The notes under the pieces are model-generated. The model did no database searches, had not been told where the DNA came from, and saw nothing but the letters and a program-made list of their open reading frames with translations. Both the position numbers and the translations under genes were made by a program. Below, in pieces: positions 6,392 through 13,925 of a DNA stretch of 25,157 nt. Position 1 is the first letter of the stretch. Each line of letters begins with the position of its first letter. Source of the stretch: an uncultured Bacilli bacterium (lineage in GTDB: Bacteria > Bacillota_I > Bacilli_A > RF39 > UBA660); NCBI GenBank assembly GCA_934085875.1, contig CAKOHQ010000017.1:1-25157 (forward strand), read 5' to 3'.

Positions 6392-7113
6392 TGTCTTGGT
6401 TTTTATATTTTGTATTTATATTTTTTATAGGAAGTACATTTGGATATGTGTTAGAATTGTTTTTTAGAAGAATAGTTCATAAAAAATGGGTTAATCCAGG
6501 TTTTTTAGTTGGACCTTATTTGCCTATATATGGTTTTGGACTTTGTACTTTAACCGTTATATATTTAATATTTTCTAAGTTGGTTGTTAATCCTTTTTTG
6601 ATAATTATATTAATGGGGTTATCTATGACTTTGATTGAATTAATTGGTGGATTAATTTTTATTGAAGCTAGTGGAGTTAAATTATGGGATTATAGTGATA
6701 TGCCTGGTAATTTTAAAGGAATTATATGTCCTCAATTTACACTTATATGGACTTTGTTAGGAGCTGTATATTATTACTTTGTTGCTGATAAGATTATGAA
6801 TGCTTTAGATTGGTTTAAAGTTAATCAATCATTCTCATTTATTTTAGGAATATTCTTTGGAATAATAGTATTAGATTATATTTATTCTACTAAAGTATTG
6901 GTTAAGATAAGACGTTTTGCTAAGGATAATGATTTAGTTGTAAAATATGAAGAATTAAAAAAACATATTAAAGATATACAAGATAAAAATAGAGAAAAAT
7001 ATTCATTCTTGTTTCCTTTTAAACAAAGTAAAGCTTTAGGTGAATATTTAAATATGTATAAGAAGAAAAAAGTTAATAATAAAAAAGGATTTTTGTTATT
7101 TGGTAAAAAGTAG
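6388..7113 (+). CDS. CmpB-type putative ABC-transporter permease
   Basis: About 241 residues with six or so membrane segments. Shares the CmpB pattern with the C-terminus of the preceding protein: FFIGSTFGYVLELFFRR, NPGFLVGPYLPIYGFG, IELIGGLIFIEASGVKLWDY and CPQFTLIWTLLG. The C-terminus is a basic cytoplasmic tail. The start is ATG 6388 (ATGA overlap with the upstream stop) or ATG 6391; both are served by AAAGGAG at 6376-6382, whereas the GTG at 6382 overlaps that site. It ends with a strong terminator. Transport substrate unknown. Confidence 0.8.
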   Translation: MMSWFLYFVFIFFIGSTFGYVLELFFRRIVHKKWVNPGFLVGPYLPIYGFGLCTLTVIYLIFSKLVVNPFLIIILMGLSMTLIELIGGLIFIEASGVKLWDYSDMPGNFKGIICPQFTLIWTLLGAVYYYFVADKIMNALDWFKVNQSFSFILGIFFGIIVLDYIYSTKVLVKIRRFAKDNDLVVKYEELKKHIKDIQDKNREKYSFLFPFKQSKALGEYLNMYKKKKVNNKKGFLLFGKK

Positions 7114-7134
7114 TACGTTATGTGCTTTTTTTTT
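7112..7134 (+). terminator. Intrinsic terminator of the CmpB operon
   Basis: AGTAC-GTTAT-GTGCT (one G-T pair) followed by a continuous T-run; the stem overlaps the stop codon. Confidence 0.75.
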
Positions 7135-7165
7135 GAATTATACTTTATTTTAAAATATATTGTAG

Positions 7166-7171
7166 TATAAT
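7166..7171 (+). promoter_or_regulatory. -10 box upstream of the MgtC-like remnant
   Basis: TATAAT, 25 nt before the 7196 start codon. No convincing -35. Confidence 0.4.
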
Positions 7172-7195
7172 CGATAATTCTGAAAGGAGATATTT

Positions 7196-7276
7196 ATGAG
7201 TTATACAACTTTTTTAATTAGAATCAGTGTTTGTTTTATATTAAGTTTATTAGTTGGATTAGAAAGAAAATATTAA
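7196..7276 (+). pseudogene. 26-codon MgtC/SapB N-terminal remnant or microprotein
   Basis: ATG behind an excellent AAAGGAGAT site and a TATAAT box. The 26 residues include FLIRISVCFILSLLVGLER, matching the first helix of the MgtC/SapB family (typical FLLRLLVALLLGALIGLER). The full family is about 130-230 residues; here the frame stops right after GLERKY, and no continuation is seen in any frame before the MerR promoter. Most likely the 5' remnant of a deleted mgtC-like gene that kept its expression signals. A retained one-helix microprotein is the alternative. Confidence 0.6.
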
Positions 7277-7291
7277 AGTATTAACTTATTA

Positions 7292-7300
7292 TGTTATACT
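7292..7300 (+). promoter_or_regulatory. Extended -10 promoter of the MerR gene
   Basis: TGT-TATACT (TGN extended -10), 23 nt before the MerR start; the -35 is weak. Confidence 0.5.
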
Positions 7301-7322
7301 TAATTTAGAGAGTGTTGGTTAT

Positions 7323-7712
7323 ATGTATAAGATAGGAGAATTTGCAAATGTAGTTAAATCTAATATTAAAACAATTAGATATTATGATGAAATAAATTTA
7401 TTAAAACCTAAAGTTATAGATAAATTTACTTCATATAGATACTATGATGAAGATAATGTTAGAGAATATTATGCAATTATATTATTAAAACAAATGGGTT
7501 TTAGTTTAGAAGAAATAAAAATATATAAAGATGATTTAAGTGATGATATATTTTTAAAACAAAGAGAAAAATCATTAAATAATATAATTGAAATGAAAAA
7601 TACAATAAAAATGATAGATAAAACAAGAAGTAATATTGTTAATGGTAAAATAAAATTGGATGATTTTGATTATGAAATAAGTAATATAGATACTAGAAAA
7701 AAGGAGAGATAA
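7323..7712 (+). CDS. MerR-family transcriptional regulator
   Basis: 129 residues. The N-terminal winged HTH is clear: MYKIGEFANVVKSNIKTIRY followed by YDEINLLKP and a TSYRYYDEDNV wing, then the second helical pair (LKQMGFSLEEIKIY). A coiled-coil helix of about 40 residues for dimerisation follows, with a short C-tail lacking cysteines or any ligand-binding domain. So a metal sensor of the classical MerR/CueR kind is unlikely; the effector is unknown. It is 3 nt upstream of the VirD4-like gene, with which it forms an operon. Local MerR dimers usually act on a promoter with a long spacer, which is not evident here. Confidence 0.9.
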   Translation: MYKIGEFANVVKSNIKTIRYYDEINLLKPKVIDKFTSYRYYDEDNVREYYAIILLKQMGFSLEEIKIYKDDLSDDIFLKQREKSLNNIIEMKNTIKMIDKTRSNIVNGKIKLDDFDYEISNIDTRKKER

Positions 7713-7715
7713 AAT

Positions 7716-8621
7716 ATGAAAAAGAAATTATATGAAGATTTTGAAAGTACTGGTAAAACAAATGCAATAAAGAAAAGAGTTAATGAGTTAATAAAAGAAA
7801 ATAAGAGTATGGTAATACTAGATACTAAGAAAGAGTATGAAGAATTATTTAAAAATACTAATTATGAAATAATTAAATTAGATATAAGTGATTTAAATAG
7901 TGATATTGCTTATAATCCTTTATATGATGCAGAAAAATTATTTAAAAAGGGAGATATAGATGATTCAATAGAAAAGATAGTAAATTTTGGGAAACTATTA
8001 ATTAATACTAAGGAGAGTGTTGATCCTTTTTGGGATGATTCTGCTAGAAGTATGTTTACTGGAATATGTTTATATATTTTAAATAATAATAGAAGTTTAA
8101 ATTTAAAAGAAATAATAAAAGTAAGTATAGATGAAATAGATGAGATGACTAAATATATTAATAATTTAGATGTTTTGAATTATATAAATATAATTACATC
8201 AAGTGTAATAAATGCACCTGTTGAAACTAAGGGTGGAATAATGTCTGTTTTAAAACAATATTTAGGATATTTTGCACATAGACCTAATTTATTAGATAAA
8301 ATTAGTGTTGATAGTGGTATTGAATTAAAGAGTAAAAATCAAGTTATATTATTAACTAATTTTAGGCAAAAGACTATATTTAATATTATTATAGAAATTG
8401 CTCTAATTAATATTATAAATGAAATGATTGATAGTAAAGAAGAATATGTAGTTGCGTTAGATAATTATGATAGTATAATGAACACTGATGAATTTACTAA
8501 GTTATTTAAGTCTTATTTATCTGATAATATAGAATGTATTGTTGGTGTACGGGATAATAGTTTAGTTAAACCTTTAGATGAGTTTTTAGTTATGTATAGA
8601 AAAGGGAAGTTTACTGAATAG
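7716..8621 (+). CDS. Orphan VirD4/TraG-like ATPase, shortened and soluble
   Basis: 301 residues, no membrane segment. Order of motifs follows type IV coupling proteins: a short Walker-A-like ESTGKTNA (about 10-17), strand MVILDTKKEY resembling the 'DPKGE' strand, NYEIIKLDISD then YNPL (about 66-69), the family signature DPFWDDSARSMFTG (about 103-116), and a Walker-B-like YVVALDNYDSI (about 249-259). VirD4/TraG proteins are usually 500-700 residues with N-terminal membrane helices and a fuller GxxGSGKT loop. Here the anchor is absent, the P-loop reads FESTGKT, and no relaxase or type IV secretion gene is in the window. Follows the MerR gene after AAAGGAGAG. It may be a repurposed ATPase with reduced nucleotide binding. 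Conjugation role doubtful. Confidence 0.6.
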   Translation: MKKKLYEDFESTGKTNAIKKRVNELIKENKSMVILDTKKEYEELFKNTNYEIIKLDISDLNSDIAYNPLYDAEKLFKKGDIDDSIEKIVNFGKLLINTKESVDPFWDDSARSMFTGICLYILNNNRSLNLKEIIKVSIDEIDEMTKYINNLDVLNYINIITSSVINAPVETKGGIMSVLKQYLGYFAHRPNLLDKISVDSGIELKSKNQVILLTNFRQKTIFNIIIEIALINIINEMIDSKEEYVVALDNYDSIMNTDEFTKLFKSYLSDNIECIVGVRDNSLVKPLDEFLVMYRKGKFTE

Positions 8622-8628
8622 TTTATGT

Positions 8629-8657
8629 TTGTTTAAAATAATTAAAAATGATATAAT
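8629..8657 (+). promoter_or_regulatory. Promoter of the tail-anchored operon
   Basis: TTGTTT (8629-8634), 17-nt spacer ending TGA, TATAAT (8652-8657): a strong consensus -10 with extended TGN. Confidence 0.75.
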
Positions 8658-8681
8658 CAAATAAAGAATAAGGTTGATAAT

Positions 8682-10868
8682 ATGAAATTTAATTTATTTG
8701 ATAATTTTAAAGTGAATCAAGAATATAAAAAAATTAAAAATATAATTAATAATGCTCCTAAAAATATAACATCTGAATTTATAAAAACTATACCTGATTT
8801 TAATACTCGAGAAAAAATATATATTACATATGATGCTTTTTCTCAAGAAGAATTTGATAATTTTTTTGACTTGTATAAATTAGATAAAGATATTGCCATG
8901 AAAACGTTAGATTCTGATATTATTATATATTCTAATAAAACAGTGGACTTGATTAAAAACAATTTAGATAAAATAAAATTATTAAATTCTTATGGAGTAG
9001 ATGTAAATTTTATATTTAATAGTTTTGGACGAATAGCTGAAAAGATAGATAAATATTACAAATTATGTAGTCATTATGGGAAAGAGGTCGTTCAATATTT
9101 AAGTGATAAAAATATGTCATTTTTAGAAAATGATAAAATTACTAAATTGGATAGTAAATTTGTATTTGAAAACATAAATGAATTAAAAGAAATATTTGGA
9201 TTGTCTGAAAAAAAGTTTAATTGCTTATTAAAATTGTATAAGGAGAAATCTGATAAATATAATTTTGCAAAAAATTTTATTTTAAATGATAATTCTTATG
9301 ATGATAATATTATATCTTTTTTAGAGACTTTTCAATTTGATGAAAATGTGGTTGATATAATTAAAATAAATGAAATTAAAGAAATTACTTTTTTTAAAAC
9401 TAAAATATTGGACGATATTAGACTTAAAAGAAAATTTGGAATAAAAATAACTAATGGATATGAACGTGATAAATTTATGCAACAGAGTATTAATTATTTG
9501 AAAAATTATTTCAAAAATAAAAGTGATATATATAATTACAAAAATCTTTTATTAGAAAGTATATCTCATGGAGCATTAAAAAATAATAGTGAATTTGCTA
9601 TTATAAAAGAAAAATATTATTCTAAATTATCAGGAAAAAACAAAATGTTTCTTGATACAATTTTGAATATAATATTTACCAAATCTTTTGAAGAAGTAGA
9701 TAAAGATATTCAATTATTAAATGAAAATGAATTTAATATTGATGATTTTGTATCTCAAATAAAAAAAGTCGAAAGTGAACAGTTTAATGATGCACTTTTT
9801 AAACCAAATTTAAAGTCTGGATATATAAATGAAGATGGAATTAGGATAATTGAAACTAATTCCATTGATATAAACAATTTTAAAATGTTTGTACATTCTA
9901 TAGGTAAAAGTGGAAATACTGAACATAATGATAATATTGCAGAAGAGCTTTTGAATAATCCTTCTAAGTGGAATAAGATAGAAGGTGGTTCTGATTTTAT
10001 GAGTTTATCTTTAATAGCTGATAACAAATTGGCAACATATGGTACTGATTTGGTTTTAGGATTTGATGCAGAAAATATTGTAATAAATTCTATGAGTGGA
10101 AGTGATTCAAATACTCCTATGAGTGCAAAAATTTCTTATAATGATTTTGGGAGTTTAATACAAAGTTATACACCAGAAAATTTAATTTATGATTGTATGA
10201 TTAACTCATTAAAAGGAATTACTGGTTCTTATAATGAAATATCTATTAATAGAAATAAACAAATGGTTCCAAAGTATATTGTTTTAAAAACACATCTTAC
10301 AAATACTTCAGGTTTTAGTGAATATAATGATTATGTGAAAAAATGGGCGAAATATTTTGATATTCCTGTAGTAATATTGGACGGCAGAATAATAAAAAAG
10401 AATGCTTTAAAAGGAATTAAAGAAAAATGTAATTTAATTAAAGAAAAAGGAATTACTTCCGAAAATTTTATAGATTTATTACATAGTATTGATACTGTTG
10501 AAAATATTGATTCTGTATTTAATTATTATGAGATTTTTGATTTTTTACTTAATTTGTGTGAAAATAATTATAATAATTTTGTAGAATTTCAAAAAATAAT
10601 AAACTTTATAGGCAAATATTTGGATAAATTATTATCTAAAGATGTTGCAAATGGTGATACATTATCTGACAATGAAAAACGAGAAAAAAGAAAACAAGAT
10701 ATAATAGAATTCAAAAAAAAGTTTGAGTATCTAAAAGATAAATATAATACAAAAGAAGTTAAAAGTGTACGTAAATTGGGATTTGTTGCAATTAATTGTG
10801 TATTTTTATCTTTAATAGTTATTTTGATATTTACCTTAATTTATATTTTGTTTAAATATTTTAATTAA
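8682..10868 (+). CDS. Large cytoplasmic protein with C-terminal membrane anchor
   Basis: 728 residues. The first 380 or so are Lys/Asp/Asn-rich and mostly helical. A more conserved-looking core follows (about 395-570): FKMFVHSIG, NPSKWNKIEGGSDFMSLSLI, DLVLGFDAENIV, then YNEISINRN and YVKKWAKYFDIPVVILDGR. This order of 'VH', 'SLI', 'GFD' and 'YNE..R' is one I associate with an uncharacterised module in Firmicutes proteins; I cannot name it. The last 28 residues are a single hydrophobic helix (about 701-725) after KSVRKLGFVAIN, with a very short tail, so the protein is probably tail-anchored with its bulk in the cytoplasm. The tail motif resembles that of the protein at 11176-12774. Confidence 0.7.
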   Translation: MKFNLFDNFKVNQEYKKIKNIINNAPKNITSEFIKTIPDFNTREKIYITYDAFSQEEFDNFFDLYKLDKDIAMKTLDSDIIIYSNKTVDLIKNNLDKIKLLNSYGVDVNFIFNSFGRIAEKIDKYYKLCSHYGKEVVQYLSDKNMSFLENDKITKLDSKFVFENINELKEIFGLSEKKFNCLLKLYKEKSDKYNFAKNFILNDNSYDDNIISFLETFQFDENVVDIIKINEIKEITFFKTKILDDIRLKRKFGIKITNGYERDKFMQQSINYLKNYFKNKSDIYNYKNLLLESISHGALKNNSEFAIIKEKYYSKLSGKNKMFLDTILNIIFTKSFEEVDKDIQLLNENEFNIDDFVSQIKKVESEQFNDALFKPNLKSGYINEDGIRIIETNSIDINNFKMFVHSIGKSGNTEHNDNIAEELLNNPSKWNKIEGGSDFMSLSLIADNKLATYGTDLVLGFDAENIVINSMSGSDSNTPMSAKISYNDFGSLIQSYTPENLIYDCMINSLKGITGSYNEISINRNKQMVPKYIVLKTHLTNTSGFSEYNDYVKKWAKYFDIPVVILDGRIIKKNALKGIKEKCNLIKEKGITSENFIDLLHSIDTVENIDSVFNYYEIFDFLLNLCENNYNNFVEFQKIINFIGKYLDKLLSKDVANGDTLSDNEKREKRKQDIIEFKKKFEYLKDKYNTKEVKSVRKLGFVAINCVFLSLIVILIFTLIYILFKYFN

Positions 10869-10896
10869 ATTTTTAATTTAGAAAGGAGCGATACAG

Positions 10897-11127
10897 ATGG
10901 TTGCATATATTATTAAAGAAGAATATGAAAACAAATCATTAAAAGAATTAATTGAAGATAGAAATAATCTTTTAAATAAGTTAAAAAAATTTGAAGATGA
11001 ATATATATTTAATACACCCGAAATAGACGAATATACAAAACCAAGTCCAGAAACTATTTATTATGTTAATAATCAAAATTTAATGATTTTGACTGAACTA
11101 ATTAATGAAAAAATAAAAAAGAATTAA
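10897..11127 (+). CDS. Small 76-residue charged protein within the tail-anchored operon
   Basis: ATG behind AAAGGAGCGAT. Begins MVAYIIKEEYENKSLKELIE and continues as a Lys/Glu-rich helix (about 10-35), with a YFNTPEIDEYTKPSPE-like loop and a final helix NLMILTELINEKIKKN. No membrane segment. Between the two tail-anchored genes with gaps of 28 and 48 nt, so it is probably a partner or regulator. Family not recognised. Confidence 0.65.
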   Translation: MVAYIIKEEYENKSLKELIEDRNNLLNKLKKFEDEYIFNTPEIDEYTKPSPETIYYVNNQNLMILTELINEKIKKN

Positions 11128-11175
11128 ATATAAAGTAAAAAAATGTAAAAACAAATTTGATGGAGATATGGTATT

Positions 11176-12774
11176 ATGAGTAATTTCGATGAGATATTTC
11201 AAACTTATCAAGGATATAAGTTTATAGATGGTGATAAACCTATAAATGGTTATGAGTCTATGATTGGAGTTAATAAAACTAGTTGGCAATTGGAAGATTT
11301 TGCATTGGTACATGCAACCGATTTTTTTCCGAATGGAAAAATATTGAATAACTATGATGGTAAAAAGTCTTTTGAGGGTTTTTTGTATGTTGGAGAAGAT
11401 AAAAAAAAATATAAATATGTTCATGCTAGAAAAACAGTACATTTTTCTTTGAATGGTCGTGTTTCACCTATCGGAACAGGAGTTGGAAATTGGGAAAGTT
11501 GTCCATATATTATAATTGAACCACTTAAAAATCAAATAAATAATATTGCGTGTTTAAGACTTAATGATACTTATACAAAATCATCGGTTAAATTGTCTGA
11601 TGATGCTGTTTACTTAATTAATAAAAAAAAGTTTGATGAAATGAATCCTGATTTATTAAAAAATAAAAATGTTGTGGTATTTACTGGTGATTCTTACGTT
11701 GCAACAAATGAAATTTTAATGTCATTGGGCTATAATCCACAAATCATAGGAGAACATAATTGGATATCAAATCGTGACGAACTAATTATTAATGCAAATA
11801 ATGGAATAGAAAACTTAACGAATCGATATTCTAATATAGAAAATAATTTGTCTCATTCATCTTCCAAATATAATTCAATTGAATATCGTTTGACATATAT
11901 TTCACAACTATTGAGTAGTTTTATGAATGGTGTAAAAATTGATTTGAGTGATAAAATTAATATAAATTATAAAATGATTCAATATTTATATAATTTTTAC
12001 CTATGTAAGCAAATGCAGCATTACTTTTCTAATTGTTTTGCTCATTCTGGAGAGAAAAAAGATGATATTAATGCTTTTTCTAATTTTGTCAAAGATTTTA
12101 ATATTGATTATGATGGAACTAATTATTATATACATAAAATAGATGATTTTTATAATTTTATAGATAACAAAATGAACGAATTACAAATAAAACAACTTTA
12201 TGGTAAGTTAAAAAAATTAGAAAATGAAGAAATAGAGCATAAAAGACAAATTAGAGAACAAAAAATACAGGAATTTAAAAATTCAATAAAAGAAAGAATG
12301 TTAAATATGACTTGCGAACAAGCAGTTAAATTGTGTCACAAGTTTCCAAATTATAAAACACAATTTATTAGAATGCTTCATAATTTGTTAGAAATTGATT
12401 TTTCTTTAGAAAATGTAGGTATACCAAAAAAGAATAAGATTTCATATAATTATCTTATGAAGTATATTTCAGTAAGAATAGATGATGATAATTTCTTTTA
12501 TTACTTAAGTGATATTTCAGAATTCAAAAATCATTATGATGAATGTTTACGTATGGAAGTTGATTTATCAAATATGAAGATTTCAGAAATTAGAGAAATA
12601 TTGTTTAAATATCAACAATACATATATGAACAAGCAAATAAATATATTTCAAATGAGAATATAAAAGATAGTGTTAAAAAAATGGGATATATAAAAATTT
12701 CATATATTGTAATTTTATTATCAATATTTTTGATAATTGTATTTATTATTTTGTTGGTTTTGTTATTTCAATAA
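11176..12774 (+). CDS. Second large protein with C-terminal membrane anchor
   Basis: 532 residues. An N-terminal globular part (about 1-200) has the sequence FALVHATDFFPNGKI, a KYVHARKTVHFSLNGRV stretch, NWESCPYIIIEPL and NVVVFTGDSY. The middle (about 200-400) is helical with a Lys/Glu coiled coil (about 335-375). The last 25 residues are a hydrophobic helix after DSVKKMGYIKIS. That tail parallels the KSVRKLGFVAIN tail of the first operon gene, and both proteins carry a 'VH' then 'SL' then strand-like order. They may be distant relatives or share a membrane partner. The VHAT and HFSLNG pieces loosely recall ADP-ribosyltransferase-like folds, but this is only a guess. The start follows GGAG 10 nt upstream. 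Confidence 0.7.
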   Translation: MSNFDEIFQTYQGYKFIDGDKPINGYESMIGVNKTSWQLEDFALVHATDFFPNGKILNNYDGKKSFEGFLYVGEDKKKYKYVHARKTVHFSLNGRVSPIGTGVGNWESCPYIIIEPLKNQINNIACLRLNDTYTKSSVKLSDDAVYLINKKKFDEMNPDLLKNKNVVVFTGDSYVATNEILMSLGYNPQIIGEHNWISNRDELIINANNGIENLTNRYSNIENNLSHSSSKYNSIEYRLTYISQLLSSFMNGVKIDLSDKININYKMIQYLYNFYLCKQMQHYFSNCFAHSGEKKDDINAFSNFVKDFNIDYDGTNYYIHKIDDFYNFIDNKMNELQIKQLYGKLKKLENEEIEHKRQIREQKIQEFKNSIKERMLNMTCEQAVKLCHKFPNYKTQFIRMLHNLLEIDFSLENVGIPKKNKISYNYLMKYISVRIDDDNFFYYLSDISEFKNHYDECLRMEVDLSNMKISEIREILFKYQQYIYEQANKYISNENIKDSVKKMGYIKISYIVILLSIFLIIVFIILLVLLFQ

Positions 12775-12851
12775 AAAATAATGATTTATATAATTAAATG
12801 TTTCAATTAAATTTCTAAAATTTTAAAATCTGAGAATATTGTCTTTTTTTA

Positions 12852-12880
12852 TTGAATTGTAGTTTAAAATGTAGTATAGT
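12852..12880 (+). promoter_or_regulatory. Promoter of the perR-rubrerythrin operon
   Basis: TTGAAT (12852-12857), 17-nt spacer, TATAGT (12875-12880), directly followed by the PerR/Fur-type operator. Confidence 0.75.
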
Positions 12881-12881
12881 G

Positions 12882-12904
12882 TTATTAGTAATCATTACTA
12901 ATAA
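12882..12904. promoter_or_regulatory. PerR/Fur-type operator
   Basis: Perfect 11-1-11 inverted repeat: TTATTAGTAAT, centre C, ATTACTAATAA. The core fits the 7-1-7 arrangement of PerR/Fur boxes (TTATAAT-N-ATTATAA). It covers the predicted transcription start of a Fur-family gene, so autorepression is the natural reading. Confidence 0.8.
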
Positions 12905-12915
12905 GAGGTGATTGT

Positions 12916-13284
12916 TTGAGAAATACTAAACAGAAAGAAGTAATACTTAATATAATTAATAATAGTTTTAATCATTTAAATGCAAATGGTGTTTATTTGG
13001 AAGCAAGAAACGTAATTCCTAATATTAGTTTAGGTACTGTATATAGAAATTTAAATAATTTGGTTGATGAGAATAAAATTATTAGATTAAAAATGAGTGA
13101 TGGTGTTGATAGATTTGATAAAAATATAATTCATGCTCATGTTGTTTGTAGTATTTGTGGTAAGATAGATGATGTTATGTATGATTATATAAAAAAATTA
13201 CCTAATATAAAAGATTATAAAGTAATGAATTACGATTTACGTTTTATTGGAAAATGTAATGAATGTTTAGAGAAGGAGAAATGA
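12916..13284 (+). CDS. perR: Fur-family regulator, PerR-like
   Basis: 122 residues, TTG start after AAGAGGTGATTG. N-terminal winged helix with NISLGTVYRNLNNLVDENKI. The C-terminal dimerisation domain has DRFDKNIIHAHVVCSICGKI and KCNECLEK, giving the two CxxC pairs of the structural zinc site. For the regulatory metal, candidate ligands are the His in NHLNANG, the Asp of RFD, the two His of HAH, and an Asp in KIDDV where Fur proteins tend to have Glu; that Asp points to PerR, the peroxide sensor that is inactivated by metal-catalysed His oxidation. A Fur-type operator sits on its own start site, and the next gene, 4 nt downstream, is rubrerythrin, a peroxide reductase. PerR is therefore the best assignment; Fur or Zur is less likely. 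Confidence 0.85.
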   Translation: MRNTKQKEVILNIINNSFNHLNANGVYLEARNVIPNISLGTVYRNLNNLVDENKIIRLKMSDGVDRFDKNIIHAHVVCSICGKIDDVMYDYIKKLPNIKDYKVMNYDLRFIGKCNECLEKEK

Positions 13285-13288
13285 AGAA

Positions 13289-13828
13289 ATGGAATTAAAA
13301 GGAAGTAGAACAGAAGCTAATTTAATGGCTGCTTTTGCAGGAGAAAGTCAAGCAAGAAACAAATATACTTATTATGCTAGTAAAGCTAAAAAAGATGGGT
13401 TTGAACAAATAGCAGAAATATTTTTAGAAACTGCTGATAACGAAAAGGAACATGCTAAAATGTGGTTTAAAGAATTACATGGTGGCGAAATTCCTAGTAC
13501 TAGTGAAAATTTATTAGATGCTGCAAATGGAGAAAATTTTGAATGGACTGATATGTATAAAGAGTTTGCAGAAACTGCACGTGAAGAAGGATTTGATAGA
13601 ATTGCTAATTTATTTGAAGGTGTAGCTGAAATTGAAAAACATCATGAAGAAAGATATAGAGCATTATTAAGTAATGTTGATAATGAATTAGTATTCTCTA
13701 AAGATGGAGATAAAATTTGGCAATGTAGAAATTGTGGACATATTTGTATAGGAAAAAATGCTCCAGAAGTTTGTCCTGTATGTAGTCACCCACAAAGTTA
13801 TTTTGAAATAAAGAAAGAAAATTATTAG
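13289..13828 (+). CDS. Rubrerythrin
   Basis: 179 residues. The ferritin-like four-helix domain (about 1-135) carries the diiron ligands in AFAGESQARNKY, EIFLETADNEKEHAKMW and the second-half VAEIEKHHEERY. The C-terminal rubredoxin-like domain (about 140-179) has WQCRNCGHI and CPVC, the four cysteines of the FeS4 site. Rubrerythrin reduces hydrogen peroxide to water in anaerobes, receiving electrons through rubredoxin-type iron. It is co-transcribed with the PerR-like gene and followed by a strong terminator. The start is 4 nt after the perR stop; AGAAGGAG lies about 10 nt upstream inside that gene. Confidence 0.95.
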   Translation: MELKGSRTEANLMAAFAGESQARNKYTYYASKAKKDGFEQIAEIFLETADNEKEHAKMWFKELHGGEIPSTSENLLDAANGENFEWTDMYKEFAETAREEGFDRIANLFEGVAEIEKHHEERYRALLSNVDNELVFSKDGDKIWQCRNCGHICIGKNAPEVCPVCSHPQSYFEIKKENY

Positions 13829-13850
13829 TAGTTTGTTAACTACTTTTTTT
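13827..13850 (+). terminator. Intrinsic terminator after rubrerythrin
   Basis: AGTAGTT-TGTT-AACTACT followed by a T-run; the stem overlaps the stop codon. Confidence 0.9.
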
Positions 13851-13861
13851 CTTAAAATTAA

Positions 13862-13888
13862 TTAGCACAAACTATTGACAAGTGCTAA
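13862..13888. promoter_or_regulatory. CIRCE-like HrcA operator upstream of htpG
   Basis: TTAGCACAA-N9-AAGTGCTAA, the 9-9-9 layout of CIRCE (TTAGCACTC-N9-GAGTGCTAA), with the two inner positions of each arm changed. It encloses the -35 of the htpG promoter, as in HrcA-repressed genes. The same variant occurs at 18435. Confidence 0.85.
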
Positions 13889-13903
13889 AATATATTATAT
13901 AAC
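13875..13903 (+). promoter_or_regulatory. htpG promoter
   Basis: TTGACA (13875-13880), 17-nt spacer, TATAAC (13898-13903), with the -35 inside the CIRCE element. Confidence 0.8.
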
Positions 13904-13925
13904 TTAGATATAGGAGATGTTATAA

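Noticed and set aside
9755..10027. Minus-strand ORF inside the first tail-anchored gene
   Set aside because: Antisense shadow without start signals.
11098..11442. Minus-strand ORF spanning the gap before the second tail-anchored gene
   Set aside because: Covers the promoter-proximal coding start of a well-supported plus-strand gene; Phe/Ile-rich antisense artefact.
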